A DNA stretch of 64,000 bases from Lachnospiraceae bacterium (lineage in GTDB: Bacteria > Bacillota > Clostridia > Lachnospirales > Lachnospiraceae). Made by a program: the position numbers and the translations under genes. Within the stretch, counting starts at the first letter, position 1. Each line of letters starts with the position of its first letter. Below, in pieces: positions 8,564-16,764 of the stretch. Under the pieces are notes generated by a model, which ran no database searches, was not told where the DNA came from, and worked only from the letters and a program-made list of their open reading frames with translations. The stretch lies in assembly GCA_022792885.1 (NCBI GenBank), contig JAAWBX010000036.1, forward strand, positions 62,001 to 126,000, given 5' to 3'.

Positions 8564-9199
8564 ATGAAAGAAATTCTGACCGCCAGGGATTGCCAAACGT
8601 TTGTGGAATGTCTGGCCTCAAAAGATCCGGCGCCCGGCGGCGGCGGCGCCAGCGCCCTTACCGGGGCGTTGGGGGCGGCCTTGGGAAGCATGGTTGCGAA
8701 TCTGACCATCCCTAATCCCCGTTACGAAGCGGTTGCGGAGGAAATGCGGGGAATTTTGGAAGAAATGAACGACTTATCCGGACGGCTGCTCGCCTGCGTG
8801 CAGGAGGATGCGGACGGGTTTATCCCTTTGTCGAAGGCGTACGGTCTTCCGAAAGACACCGAGGAAGCGCGTGTTACCCGGGATATCATAATGGAAGACG
8901 CGCTGAAAAAAGCCTGCGAAGCCCCCGCCGGGATGATCCGTCTCTGCGCCAGAGCTATGGAGCTGACGGCCGTTCTGGCCGAAAAAGGCGGGAAACTGGT
9001 GATCAGCGACGCCGGAACCGGCGCGGTCCTCTTAAGATCCGCCATGGAAGGCGCTCTTTTGAATGTGTTCGTCAATACCCGGTTAATGAAGGATCGGGAT
9101 TATGCAGAAGCTCTGAACGCTTCCTGTGAAGAGCGGCTCCGGCAATCCGCAGAGCTGGCCGACCGCATTTATCGTTCCGTGAAGGAGCGGCTCCTCTGA
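8564..9199 (+). CDS. fchA: Methenyltetrahydrofolate cyclohydrolase, FchA/FTCD family
   Basis: A 211-residue member of the formiminotransferase-cyclodeaminase family, with the opening Ser-x-x-Pro-Ala-Pro-Gly-Gly-Gly-Gly-Ala-Ser-Ala region and a helical remainder. In acetogens and purine-fermenting Clostridia this family interconverts methenyl-THF and formyl-THF. The frame extends upstream to 8501, but ATG 8564 has the good AGCCGAGGGAG site and begins at the family N-terminus. It lies between fhs and folD, the enzymes on either side of the cyclohydrolase step. Its presence fits the apparent loss of cyclohydrolase residues in the neighbouring FolD. Confidence 0.88.
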   Translation: MKEILTARDCQTFVECLASKDPAPGGGGASALTGALGAALGSMVANLTIPNPRYEAVAEEMRGILEEMNDLSGRLLACVQEDADGFIPLSKAYGLPKDTEEARVTRDIIMEDALKKACEAPAGMIRLCARAMELTAVLAEKGGKLVISDAGTGAVLLRSAMEGALLNVFVNTRLMKDRDYAEALNASCEERLRQSAELADRIYRSVKERLL

Positions 9200-9239
9200 A
9201 AAGGGAAGCCCGGCATAATCAGAGAAACGGAGATCCGAG

Positions 9240-10103
9240 ATGGCTGAAAAATTAAAAGGAGCGCCGGTAAGTCTGGCGCTGAAAGAAGAGATCAGGGACC
9301 GGGTGAACGCGTTGGGACAGGAGGGAATCGTTCCTGCGCTCACGATTCTCCGGGTAGGAGAGCGGGAGGACGACCTGACTTACGAACGCGGAATCTTAAA
9401 GCAGGCGGAAGCCTGCGGCGTCCGGGCAAAGGTTCGGGTATTTCCGGATACGGTATCTCAGGAAGAACTGATCCTGGCGCTTGAAGGCCTGAACGAAGAT
9501 CCCGCGGTTCACGGCGTTTTGCTATTTTGCCCCCTTCCCGGGCATCTGGACGAGCGGGCCGTGAGGAAAGCGCTTAAACCGGAGAAAGACATCGACGGGA
9601 TCACGGATGCTTCGCTCTTCGGTGTGTTTGCAGGACGGGAAGGCGGTTACCCTCCCTGTACGCCCGAAGCCTGCGTCCGGATATTAAAGCATTACAACAT
9701 TCCTCTGGCCGGAAAACGGGCCGTCGTTGTGGGGCGGAGTCTGGTGGTAGGGCGCCCTCTTGCCATGCTTCTGATGGCCGAGAACGCGACGGTTACGATC
9801 TGCCATACGAAAACGGAAGATCTGCCGTCGGTTTGCAGGGAAGCGGATATTCTGATTGCGGCTGCCGGAAGGAAGAAGATTCTGAACGCATCTCACGTGA
9901 GGGAAGGACAGGTGGTGCTGGACGTGGGGATTCATGCGGAGGAAGACGGTTGTCTGTGCGGCGACGTCGATTTTGAGGAAGTCTTTCCCCGTGTTTTTGC
10001 GATCACGCCGGTGCCCGGCGGCGTCGGGACGGTGACGACCTCTCTTCTTCTTTTACATGTGATTTCAGCCGCGGAAAAAAGCGCCCGTTTGCGGACGTTC
10101 TAA
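9240..10103 (+). CDS. folD: Methylenetetrahydrofolate dehydrogenase, FolD family (cyclohydrolase site apparently lost)
   Basis: FolD-family protein, 287 residues, with the substrate-binding N-terminal domain and a C-terminal Rossmann domain (Val-Val-Val-Gly-Arg-Ser-x-x-Val-Gly-Arg-Pro near 160). It should oxidise methylene-THF to methenyl-THF. Aligned by eye to bifunctional FolD, Tyr48 of the YxxxK motif is kept, but the catalytic Lys position is Ile52. The Gln of the VQLPLP motif is Phe96 (sequence LLFCPLP). The Asp of KDxDG is kept (Asp119). Lys and Gln are needed for the cyclohydrolase half-reaction in studied FolD/MTHFD enzymes, so this copy is probably a dehydrogenase only, with FchA supplying the other step. 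A terminator follows. Confidence 0.88.
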   Translation: MAEKLKGAPVSLALKEEIRDRVNALGQEGIVPALTILRVGEREDDLTYERGILKQAEACGVRAKVRVFPDTVSQEELILALEGLNEDPAVHGVLLFCPLPGHLDERAVRKALKPEKDIDGITDASLFGVFAGREGGYPPCTPEACVRILKHYNIPLAGKRAVVVGRSLVVGRPLAMLLMAENATVTICHTKTEDLPSVCREADILIAAAGRKKILNASHVREGQVVLDVGIHAEEDGCLCGDVDFEEVFPRVFAITPVPGGVGTVTTSLLLLHVISAAEKSARLRTF

Positions 10104-10109
10104 GCAAAA

Positions 10110-10154
10110 CCCCTCCTGCATATATTGTAACAGTACAGGCAGGAGGGCTTTTTT
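10110..10154 (+). terminator. Terminator of the folate operon, overlapping the spoIVA ribosome-binding site
   Basis: CCCTCCTGC (10111-10119) pairs with GCAGGAGGG (10139-10147), followed by C and T6. The 3' arm AGGAGGG is also the Shine-Dalgarno sequence for spoIVA ATG 10155. Confidence 0.85.
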
Positions 10155-11630
10155 ATGGAAAACTATCATGTATATAAAGATATTTCCACCCGCACGGGAG
10201 GGGATATCTACATCGGGGTCGTCGGGCCGGTTCGGACCGGGAAATCCACGTTTATCAAACGTTTTATGGATCTTCTCGTGATCCCTACGATGGAGGACGT
10301 CAATGCCAAAGAGCGCACGAAGGATGAGCTGCCTCAGAGTGCGTCCGGCAAGACCATCATGACCACGGAACCCAAGTTCATTCCCAAAGAAGCGGCCCAC
10401 ATCCGGCTCGCGGAGGGGATCGAGGCCAATATCCGCCTGATCGACTGCGTGGGATATATGGTGGAGGGGGCCGCCGGTCATGAAGAAAATAACGAAGAGC
10501 GTCTGGTCAAGACGCCCTGGTATGATTATGATATTCCGTTTACCCAGGCGGCGGAGATCGGAACCCGCAAGGTGATCCACGACCATTCCACGATCGGAAT
10601 CGTCGTGACGACGGACGCATCCTTCGGAGATATTCCAAGGGCCAATTATCTGGCGGCTGAGGAAAAGACCGTGGAAGAGCTGAAGAAGCTCGGAAAACCG
10701 TTTCTGGTCCTTTTAAATTCCGAGCGCCCTTACTCCGAAGACACGCAGGGGCTGGCGGCGAGTCTGACCGCGAAATACGGCGTCCGCGTGCTGCCGGTCA
10801 ACTGCGAACAGTTGAAAAAGGAAGATATTCTCCGCATCATGGAACAGGTTCTTCTGGAGTTCCCGGTGACGCGCCTGGATTTCGGGATCCCGAAGTGGAT
10901 GGAAGTTCTTCCCAACAGTCACTGGCTAAAAGCCAAAGTGATCGAACTGGCACGCACGATCCTTCAATCCGTCACCTACATAAAAGACGCTATGGCGGAA
11001 ACCCTTCTGCCGGAAAATGAATACTTAAAACAGGTCCGCGCCGGAAACGTCGATCTGGCTACCGGTAAAGTCCAGGTAAAGATGGAGATGGATTCCAAGT
11101 ATTACTATCAGATTTTGAGCGATACTACCGGCGTGACGATCACGTCCGAATATCAGATGATGCAGACCATCGCGGAGATGGCGAAAATGAAAACCGAGTA
11201 CGAGAAGGTGAAAAACGCGCTGGAAGCGGTAAAATACAAAGGATTCGGTTTCGTCAGCCCGACCCGGTCGGAGATCCATCTGGATGAGCCGGAGGTCGTC
11301 AAGCACGGCAATCGCTACGGCGTCAAGATGAAGGCGGAGGCGCCCTCCATTACCATGATCAAGGCGTATATCGAAACGGAGATCGCTCCGATCGTGGGCA
11401 GCGAACAGCAGGCTCAGGATCTGATCGATTACATGAAGGAACAAAGCGACGCCGAGGAGGACGGCATCTGGAGCGCCAGCATTTTCGGGAAATCCATTGA
11501 ACAGATCGTGGAGGACGGCGTTCAGGCCAAGATCTCGCAGGTGACGGATGACTGTCAGTCCAAACTTCAGGACACGATGCAGAAGATCGTCAACGATTCC
11601 AACGGAGGAATGATCTGTATTATTATCTGA
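10155..11630 (+). CDS. spoIVA: Stage IV sporulation protein A, coat-basement ATPase
   Basis: SpoIVA, 491 residues, hydrolyses ATP and polymerises on the outer forespore membrane as the base on which the spore coat assembles. The P-loop is Gly24-Pro-Val-Arg-Thr-Gly-Lys-Ser31. The sequence after it (KRFMDLLVIP...DELPQSASGKTIMTTEPKF) is strongly conserved in the family, as is the C-terminal half. The ATG is seven bases after AGGAGGG. It is monocistronic, between the folD terminator and its own terminator at 11637. A SigE-like -10, CATATATT at 10118-10125, would start a transcript lacking the 5' arm of the terminator, but no matching -35 is seen. Confidence 0.96.
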   Translation: MENYHVYKDISTRTGGDIYIGVVGPVRTGKSTFIKRFMDLLVIPTMEDVNAKERTKDELPQSASGKTIMTTEPKFIPKEAAHIRLAEGIEANIRLIDCVGYMVEGAAGHEENNEERLVKTPWYDYDIPFTQAAEIGTRKVIHDHSTIGIVVTTDASFGDIPRANYLAAEEKTVEELKKLGKPFLVLLNSERPYSEDTQGLAASLTAKYGVRVLPVNCEQLKKEDILRIMEQVLLEFPVTRLDFGIPKWMEVLPNSHWLKAKVIELARTILQSVTYIKDAMAETLLPENEYLKQVRAGNVDLATGKVQVKMEMDSKYYYQILSDTTGVTITSEYQMMQTIAEMAKMKTEYEKVKNALEAVKYKGFGFVSPTRSEIHLDEPEVVKHGNRYGVKMKAEAPSITMIKAYIETEIAPIVGSEQQAQDLIDYMKEQSDAEEDGIWSASIFGKSIEQIVEDGVQAKISQVTDDCQSKLQDTMQKIVNDSNGGMICIII

Positions 11631-11636
11631 TCGCAG

Positions 11637-11676
11637 CCGCAGGCGCAAAAGGAACATCTTTCGCGCCTGCGGTTTT
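11637..11676 (+). terminator. Terminator after spoIVA
   Basis: CCGCAGGCGC (11637-11646) pairs exactly with GCGCCTGCGG (11663-11672), followed by TTTT and a T-rich stretch. It separates spoIVA from the convergent rnhA. Confidence 0.88.
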
Positions 11677-11695
11677 GATTATATTTTTAACAAGT

Positions 11696-12169
11696 TCACA
11701 GCCCTTCGTCCACCATAAGTTCCGTTCCGTCCGCCGCCCGGGTGGCCAGCTTGTCGCACCGCTCGTTCCCCGGATGCCCCGCGTGGCCCTTCACCCAATG
11801 CCAGGTTATGCGGTGAGGTTTTGCGGCTTCCAAAAGCCGGAGCCACAGGTCGATATTTTTCACTTCATTTTTCTTTCCCCGTCGAAAATCCGCTTTCAGC
11901 CAGCCGTCGATCCAGTGCTTGTTAAACGCGTTGATCAGATAAGAAGAATCCGAGTACAGGTCCACTTCGCAGGGGCGCGTCAGAGCTTCCAGGCCCGCGA
12001 TCGCCGCCATCACTTCCATGCGGTTGTTCGTGGTTTTCTGATAACCGGCCGACAGTTCCCGCTCATGAAGTTCTCCCTTTCCGTTTACATACTGCAGCAG
12101 GGCTCCGTATCCTCCGGGACCGTCGGGGTTTCCTCTGGCGGAACCATCGGTATAGATCGTTACTTTCAT
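11696..12169 (-). CDS. rnhA: Ribonuclease HI
   Basis: RNase HI, 157 residues, cleaves the RNA strand of RNA:DNA hybrids. The acidic catalytic set is visible: Asp8 in Tyr-Thr-Asp-Gly-Ser, Glu in NNRMEVMA, Asp in LYSDSSYL, and the late Asp in GHAGHPGNERCDKLA. The frame is open further upstream within the neighbouring gene, but ATG 12169 begins the family N-terminus. It overlaps the end of the upstream MutS-like gene by four bases, so the two are probably translated from one message. Confidence 0.94.
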   Translation of the reverse strand: MKVTIYTDGSARGNPDGPGGYGALLQYVNGKGELHERELSAGYQKTTNNRMEVMAAIAGLEALTRPCEVDLYSDSSYLINAFNKHWIDGWLKADFRRGKKNEVKNIDLWLRLLEAAKPHRITWHWVKGHAGHPGNERCDKLATRAADGTELMVDEGL

Positions 12170-13842
12170 AGATTTTCCCAGACTCCTTTCTGTAAGAAAT
12201 GTTCGGCCATCCGGTCCGCGCCTGCGGTTACGTCCGTAGCGTAGCCCATCCGTGCCAAAAGCCGGATCGCGTTGCACGTCGTGGCCGGGCCGGGGAGGAT
12301 CCGGTAACTGAAGGCGATATCCCCTTCCCGCATTTCCTCCTCAAAATGGTAATTTTCATAGGTTTCTTTTAAAAGGCCGGTCAGTTCGCGATCATGCGTA
12401 GCCGCAAAGGGAAGGGCATTTTTCCCGGCCAGGCTCTGCAGAAGTTTTGCGGATGCCGCGATCCGCTCCACGGTATTGGTTCCCCTTAAGACTTCGTCCA
12501 CGAAACATAGTATCGGTTTTTTGCCGCCCGCCGCGTCGAGGATTCGTTTCAGCGAGCGGATCTCCGCCATGTAGTAGCTTTCGCCCTCCGCAAGATCGTC
12601 TTTTAAGGACATGGAAGAGTAGACGAGAAAACGGCTGCTTTGGTAGGAGGCGGCCGGAACGGTGGCGATCGTCTGAGCCAGAACCGCGGCCAGAGCCGCG
12701 GTCTTTAAGAAAGTTGACTTTCCCGAGGCGTTGGATCCGGTGAGCAGAACCCCCTTCCCGGTCTTAAAATCGTTGGTTACGGGATCCGTCAGAAGAGGAT
12801 GGTAGAGCCGTCTGGCGGCAAAGCAGAGATTGTCTCCTTTGGAAAAGTCCGGCCTGCAAAAACAGGGCAGGCTTTCCCGATAGGAAGCCGTCGCGACGGC
12901 GCTTTCAATCTGTCCCAAAGGCTCCATCACGCTTTCCATTTCCGGAATATGTCGTTCCAGTTGCCGCCGGATCTGCTCAAAAGCGATCAGGTCGACATGG
13001 GTAATCATGCGAATGTAGTCGAGGAGCATATCCAAAAAGGAGCCGCCCATCCGGTCGCCGCCGGAGATAAGAGCCGCTTTTTTTTCGATTCCCCGGAAGG
13101 GCAGGGTATTTTTTCGAATCGTCTCCTGATAGGTTTTCAGCTCGGGCAGATCTTTTTGCGCGATCCGTTTTCCGGCATGAAGGAGTTTTAGCAGGTAGGA
13201 GACGCAGGAAAAGTACGATTCCACCCGTGCCCGATTCTGATAATAGGTCAGGATATTGACCGCGATCATAAGAATGAACAAAGGAATCCCGGCCGAAATA
13301 TTAAATAGAAGCAAAAAAACGGCCGCCGCAAATAAAATGTCCTGAAAAAGCGAACGCCCGATCGGAAGTTTCGGCGCCTGCGGCAGGCTGTACAGATAAT
13401 CGGCCAGCGCAATCCGGCGCACCCGCCCAAGTTCGCAGAAGATCTCCTGGAGGTCAAACGTCTCTTTTTTGTGGGAGGCAAAGTACGTCGCCAGCCGGTC
13501 GCGTTCCCGAAGCGTCTCTTCGTCGAATGTCGGCGTGCGCAAAATGCGGTAGAGCGTTTCCTCTCCGACGGACGACCAGGTGTGATTCATCTGCCGAAAG
13601 ACCGAATCCAGATCCAGATCCTGCCAGGTGATCTCGTCCAGCGCAAACGAGGCGTCCGCCTTCCGGTCAAAATAATGGCGGATCCGTTCAAATTCGTCAT
13701 AGGTATATTCCCTGTCCGGGAGTTTCCCCCAGCTTTCTTCGATCCGGATCCTTCGCATCTTGCGGGCCCGGCGCTGGTTGGTGTAAAACAAAAAGAAAAG
13801 CCCTGCCAAAACGGCAAGTCCGATGAACACATAGGATTCCAT
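12166..13842 (-). CDS. Membrane-anchored MutS-family ATPase, function unknown
   Basis: A 558-residue protein with a MutS-type ATPase domain at the C-terminus: Walker A Gly369-Ser-Asn-Ala-Ser-Gly-Lys-Ser376, Walker B ending Asp449-Glu450, then Val-Leu-Arg-Gly-Thr-Asn-Thr in place of IGRGTST. Unlike MutS it lacks the N-terminal mismatch-recognition domain. It has a hydrophobic segment at residues 4-20 and a double one at about 166-200, so it is likely membrane-bound. The middle helical part resembles the MutS core/lever domains. It is not mutS2 (no Smr domain) and a true mutS is at 32172. Transcribed with rnhA. Confidence 0.8.
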   Translation of the reverse strand: MESYVFIGLAVLAGLFFLFYTNQRRARKMRRIRIEESWGKLPDREYTYDEFERIRHYFDRKADASFALDEITWQDLDLDSVFRQMNHTWSSVGEETLYRILRTPTFDEETLRERDRLATYFASHKKETFDLQEIFCELGRVRRIALADYLYSLPQAPKLPIGRSLFQDILFAAAVFLLLFNISAGIPLFILMIAVNILTYYQNRARVESYFSCVSYLLKLLHAGKRIAQKDLPELKTYQETIRKNTLPFRGIEKKAALISGGDRMGGSFLDMLLDYIRMITHVDLIAFEQIRRQLERHIPEMESVMEPLGQIESAVATASYRESLPCFCRPDFSKGDNLCFAARRLYHPLLTDPVTNDFKTGKGVLLTGSNASGKSTFLKTAALAAVLAQTIATVPAASYQSSRFLVYSSMSLKDDLAEGESYYMAEIRSLKRILDAAGGKKPILCFVDEVLRGTNTVERIAASAKLLQSLAGKNALPFAATHDRELTGLLKETYENYHFEEEMREGDIAFSYRILPGPATTCNAIRLLARMGYATDVTAGADRMAEHFLQKGVWENL

Positions 13843-13871
13843 AAGAAAATTCTCCCTGCGGTGTTTTCCTT

Positions 13872-13900
13872 ATTATATCCGCTTCCCGTTCATTTGTATA
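13872..13900 (-). promoter_or_regulatory. Candidate promoter for the MutS-like/rnhA operon
   Basis: On the minus strand TATACA (13895-13900) is 17 bases from TATAAT (13872-13877). The -35 matches four of six positions. It is divergent from alaS. Confidence 0.45.
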
Positions 13901-13914
13901 GGTTTTTTTTGGCC

Positions 13915-13943
13915 TTGCTAATTGATCTTCGCTGTGATAGTAT
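13915..13943 (+). promoter_or_regulatory. Candidate promoter for alaS
   Basis: TTGCTA at 13915-13920 and TAGTAT at 13938-13943 are 17 bases apart. It leaves under 30 bases of leader, so there is no room for a T-box. Confidence 0.4.
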
Positions 13944-13976
13944 AAAACAAGTTTGAAACGGTCGGGAGGAAAAAAT

Positions 13977-16619
13977 GTGAAAAAATACGGTGTGAATGAA
14001 CTGCGGAAGATGTTTCTGGAATTTTTTGAGAGCAAGGGCCACCTGGCTATGAAGAGTTTCTCTTTGGTTCCTCACAATGATCAAAGCCTTCTGTTGATTA
14101 ACTCGGGTATGGCGCCTTTAAAGCCGTTCTTTACCGGGCAGGAGATCCCGCCTTGCAAGAGGGTTACGACTTGCCAGAAGTGTATCCGTACCGGCGATAT
14201 TGAAAATGTAGGAAAAACGGCCCGCCACGGTACTTTTTTTGAAATGCTCGGGAATTTTTCTTTCGGGGATTATTTTAAGCAGGATGCCATTCGCTGGTCC
14301 TGGGAATTTCTGACGGAAGTTGTGGGGCTGGACGCAGACAGGCTGTATCCTTCGGTTTATGTGGACGACGACGAAGCGTTTGCCATCTGGAACAAAGAGA
14401 TGGGGATCCCGGCGGAGCGGATCTTCAAGTTCGGAAAAGAGGATAATTTCTGGGAACACGGCGCAGGCCCCTGCGGCCCCTGTTCGGAGATCTATTACGA
14501 CCGGGGCGAAAGCTACGGCTGCGGAAAACCGGACTGCACGGTGGGTTGTGATTGCGACCGCTATATGGAAGTCTGGAACAACGTCTTCACACAGTTTGAC
14601 AATGACGGGCACGGCCATTACGAGACGCTGGAGAAGAAAAATATCGACACCGGTATGGGGCTGGAGCGTCTGGCCGTGGTGGTGCAGGACGTGGATTCGA
14701 TTTTTGCCGTGGATACCATCAAGGCTCTGCTGGACAGGGTCTGCGAGATCGCGAAGGCGACTTATAAAGAGGACGAGAAAAAGGATGTGTCCCTGCGCCT
14801 TATTACGGATCACATCCGTTCCTGCACGTTCATGATCTCCGACGGGATCATGCCCTCCAATGAGGGGCGGGGCTATGTGCTGCGCAGGCTGCTGCGCCGG
14901 GCGGCCCGTCACGGACGTCTTCTCGGCATCGAGGGGAAATTCCTGGCCGATTTAAGCGGGACGGTGATCCGCCTCTCCCGGGACGGATATCCGGAGCTGG
15001 AAGAGAAGAAAGCCATGATCCAGAAGGTCTTGGCCGAAGAAGAGGAGAAATTCAACCGCACGATCGATCAGGGACTTTCGATTCTGGCCGATTTTGAGGA
15101 ACAGATGGCGGCGGCCGGCGAGAAGATCCTGTCCGGTGAGAACAGTTTTAAATTGTACGATACATTCGGTTTTCCTCTGGATCTGACGAAAGAGATTCTG
15201 GAAGAAAAAGGGTACGGGATCGACGAAGACGGATTCCGCGCCTGTATGGAAGAACAGCGGAAGCGGGCGCGGGACGCCAGAAAAACTACCAATTACATGG
15301 GTGCGGATGTGACGGTCTATCAATCGATCGATCCGGCGCTTACCAGTACGTTCTGCGGTTATGACCGTTTACAGGAAACCGGCAGGATTACGGTGCTGGC
15401 GACGGCCGATGCATTGACGGAGGCTCTGACGGACGGGGAGGAAGGAACGATTTTAACCGATGTTTCCCCGTTCTATGCCACGATGGGCGGTCAGCAGGGA
15501 GATATCGGAACGATCTCCTGTGCGGACGGAACGTTCGAAGTGACGGAGACGATCAAGCTTCAGGGGAACAAATTCGGTCACGTGGGCCGGGTAGCCAGAG
15601 GCATGTTAAAAGTTTCCGACGAGGTACTTCTCTCGGTGGATGAGGCCAACCGGACGGCAACGGCCAGGAACCACAGTGCGACCCATCTGCTCCACAAAGC
15701 CCTCCGGGAAACTCTGGGAACCCATGTGGAACAGGCCGGTTCCTATGTGTCGGCAGACCGGCTGCGTTTTGATTTCACTCATTTCAGCGCGTTGACGGAA
15801 GAAGAGCTGTCTCTGGTAGAAAAACGGGTAAATGACGCCGTCCGTGCCGACCTTTCGGTGGTGACCGAAGAGATGAGCCTGGACGAGGCGAAGAAGTCCG
15901 GCGCCATGGCTCTTTTTAACGAGAAATATGCCGATAACGTGCGGGTAGTCTCCATGGGAGACTATTCCAGAGAACTGTGCGGCGGCACGCATGTGGGGCG
16001 TACCGGCACGATCATGGCTTTTAAGATCTTATCCGAGAACGGGATTGCCGCCGGTGTGCGGCGGATTGAAGCCCTGACCTGCGACGGCGTTTTCTCCTAT
16101 TATGAGAATCTGGAAAAACAGTTGTCCGAGGCGGCCAAAGCGGCCAAAACGGAACCGTCCGGACTGATCCGCCGGATTGAAAGCCTGCAGGCGGAGATTA
16201 AAACGCTTTCGGCCGAAAACGAAAGTTTGAAGAGCCAGGCGGCAAAAGACGCGCTGGGCGACGTGTTGGATCAGGCGATTGAGCTGAACGGCCTGAAAGT
16301 CCTGGCGGCGAAAGCGCCCGGTGTGGACATGAACGGCCTTCGGGAGCTGGGGGATTCGTTAAAGGAAAAGCTGGGCGAATGCCTGGTCGTTCTGGCTTCC
16401 GAAAAGGACGGTAAGGTGAACCTGGTCGCGGCCGCTACGGAGGGTGCCGTGAAGAAGGGCGCTCACGCGGGGAATCTGATCAAGGCGATTGCCGGCTTGG
16501 TCGGCGGCGGCGGCGGCGGCAGGCCGAATATGGCTCAGGCCGGCGGCAAGAATCCTGCCGGTATTGAGGAAGCGCTGAAAAAGGCTCTGGAAACGGCAAA
16601 AGAACAGCTCGCCTCTTAA
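13977..16619 (+). CDS. alaS: Alanine--tRNA ligase
   Basis: AlaRS, about 880 residues, full length. The N-terminal class II aminoacylation domain opens with the usual R-x-x-F-L-x-F-F-x-x-x-G-H motif. The editing domain has the zinc motifs HSATHLLH and CGGTH. The C-terminal C-Ala domain ends in a Gly-rich stretch before GRPNMAQAGG. I choose GTG 13977, six bases after GGGAGGA. An in-frame TTG at 13953 lacks a ribosome site, and the ATG at 13975 runs straight into TGA. It is a single gene followed by another promoter at 16625. Confidence 0.97.
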   Translation: MKKYGVNELRKMFLEFFESKGHLAMKSFSLVPHNDQSLLLINSGMAPLKPFFTGQEIPPCKRVTTCQKCIRTGDIENVGKTARHGTFFEMLGNFSFGDYFKQDAIRWSWEFLTEVVGLDADRLYPSVYVDDDEAFAIWNKEMGIPAERIFKFGKEDNFWEHGAGPCGPCSEIYYDRGESYGCGKPDCTVGCDCDRYMEVWNNVFTQFDNDGHGHYETLEKKNIDTGMGLERLAVVVQDVDSIFAVDTIKALLDRVCEIAKATYKEDEKKDVSLRLITDHIRSCTFMISDGIMPSNEGRGYVLRRLLRRAARHGRLLGIEGKFLADLSGTVIRLSRDGYPELEEKKAMIQKVLAEEEEKFNRTIDQGLSILADFEEQMAAAGEKILSGENSFKLYDTFGFPLDLTKEILEEKGYGIDEDGFRACMEEQRKRARDARKTTNYMGADVTVYQSIDPALTSTFCGYDRLQETGRITVLATADALTEALTDGEEGTILTDVSPFYATMGGQQGDIGTISCADGTFEVTETIKLQGNKFGHVGRVARGMLKVSDEVLLSVDEANRTATARNHSATHLLHKALRETLGTHVEQAGSYVSADRLRFDFTHFSALTEEELSLVEKRVNDAVRADLSVVTEEMSLDEAKKSGAMALFNEKYADNVRVVSMGDYSRELCGGTHVGRTGTIMAFKILSENGIAAGVRRIEALTCDGVFSYYENLEKQLSEAAKAAKTEPSGLIRRIESLQAEIKTLSAENESLKSQAAKDALGDVLDQAIELNGLKVLAAKAPGVDMNGLRELGDSLKEKLGECLVVLASEKDGKVNLVAAATEGAVKKGAHAGNLIKAIAGLVGGGGGGRPNMAQAGGKNPAGIEEALKKALETAKEQLAS

Positions 16620-16624
16620 GTTAT

Positions 16625-16653
16625 TTGACAAAAACCGCTCCGTGCTTTACAAT
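16625..16653 (+). promoter_or_regulatory. Strong sigma-A promoter for the E2-like acyltransferase gene
   Basis: TTGACA at 16625-16630 and TACAAT at 16648-16653 are 17 bases apart. The leader is about 105 bases and holds an 18-base dispersed repeat (16691-16708) and a GCCGT/ACGGC hairpin (16733-16748) just before the ribosome site. Confidence 0.8.
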
Positions 16654-16690
16654 AAATGCGGGTTTTCCGATAAACCTGTCCCTTGCGAAC

Positions 16691-16708
16691 CGCCGAACGG
16701 CGATACGG
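16691..16708 (+). repeat. Dispersed short repeat, copy 1
   Basis: CGCCGAACGGCGATACGG occurs here and identically at 49280-49297. Flanks are partly alike (CTTG upstream, CCCGGA downstream). It can fold as a short CGCC/GGCG hairpin with a GAAC loop. Confidence 0.6.
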
Positions 16709-16764
16709 GATGCCCGGAGGGATAAGAAAAAGGCCGTTTTAAGACGGCTGTGAGGAGTTGTTAT

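Noticed and set aside
13843..13976. A T-box leader for alaS
   Set aside because: The gap is too short and there is no T-box core sequence or antiterminator.
16625..16764. A known riboswitch in the leader of the E2-like gene
   Set aside because: I compared it from memory with ydaO, GEMM, ykkC, crcB, pfl and FMN cores and found no match; kept only as a structured leader with a repeat.
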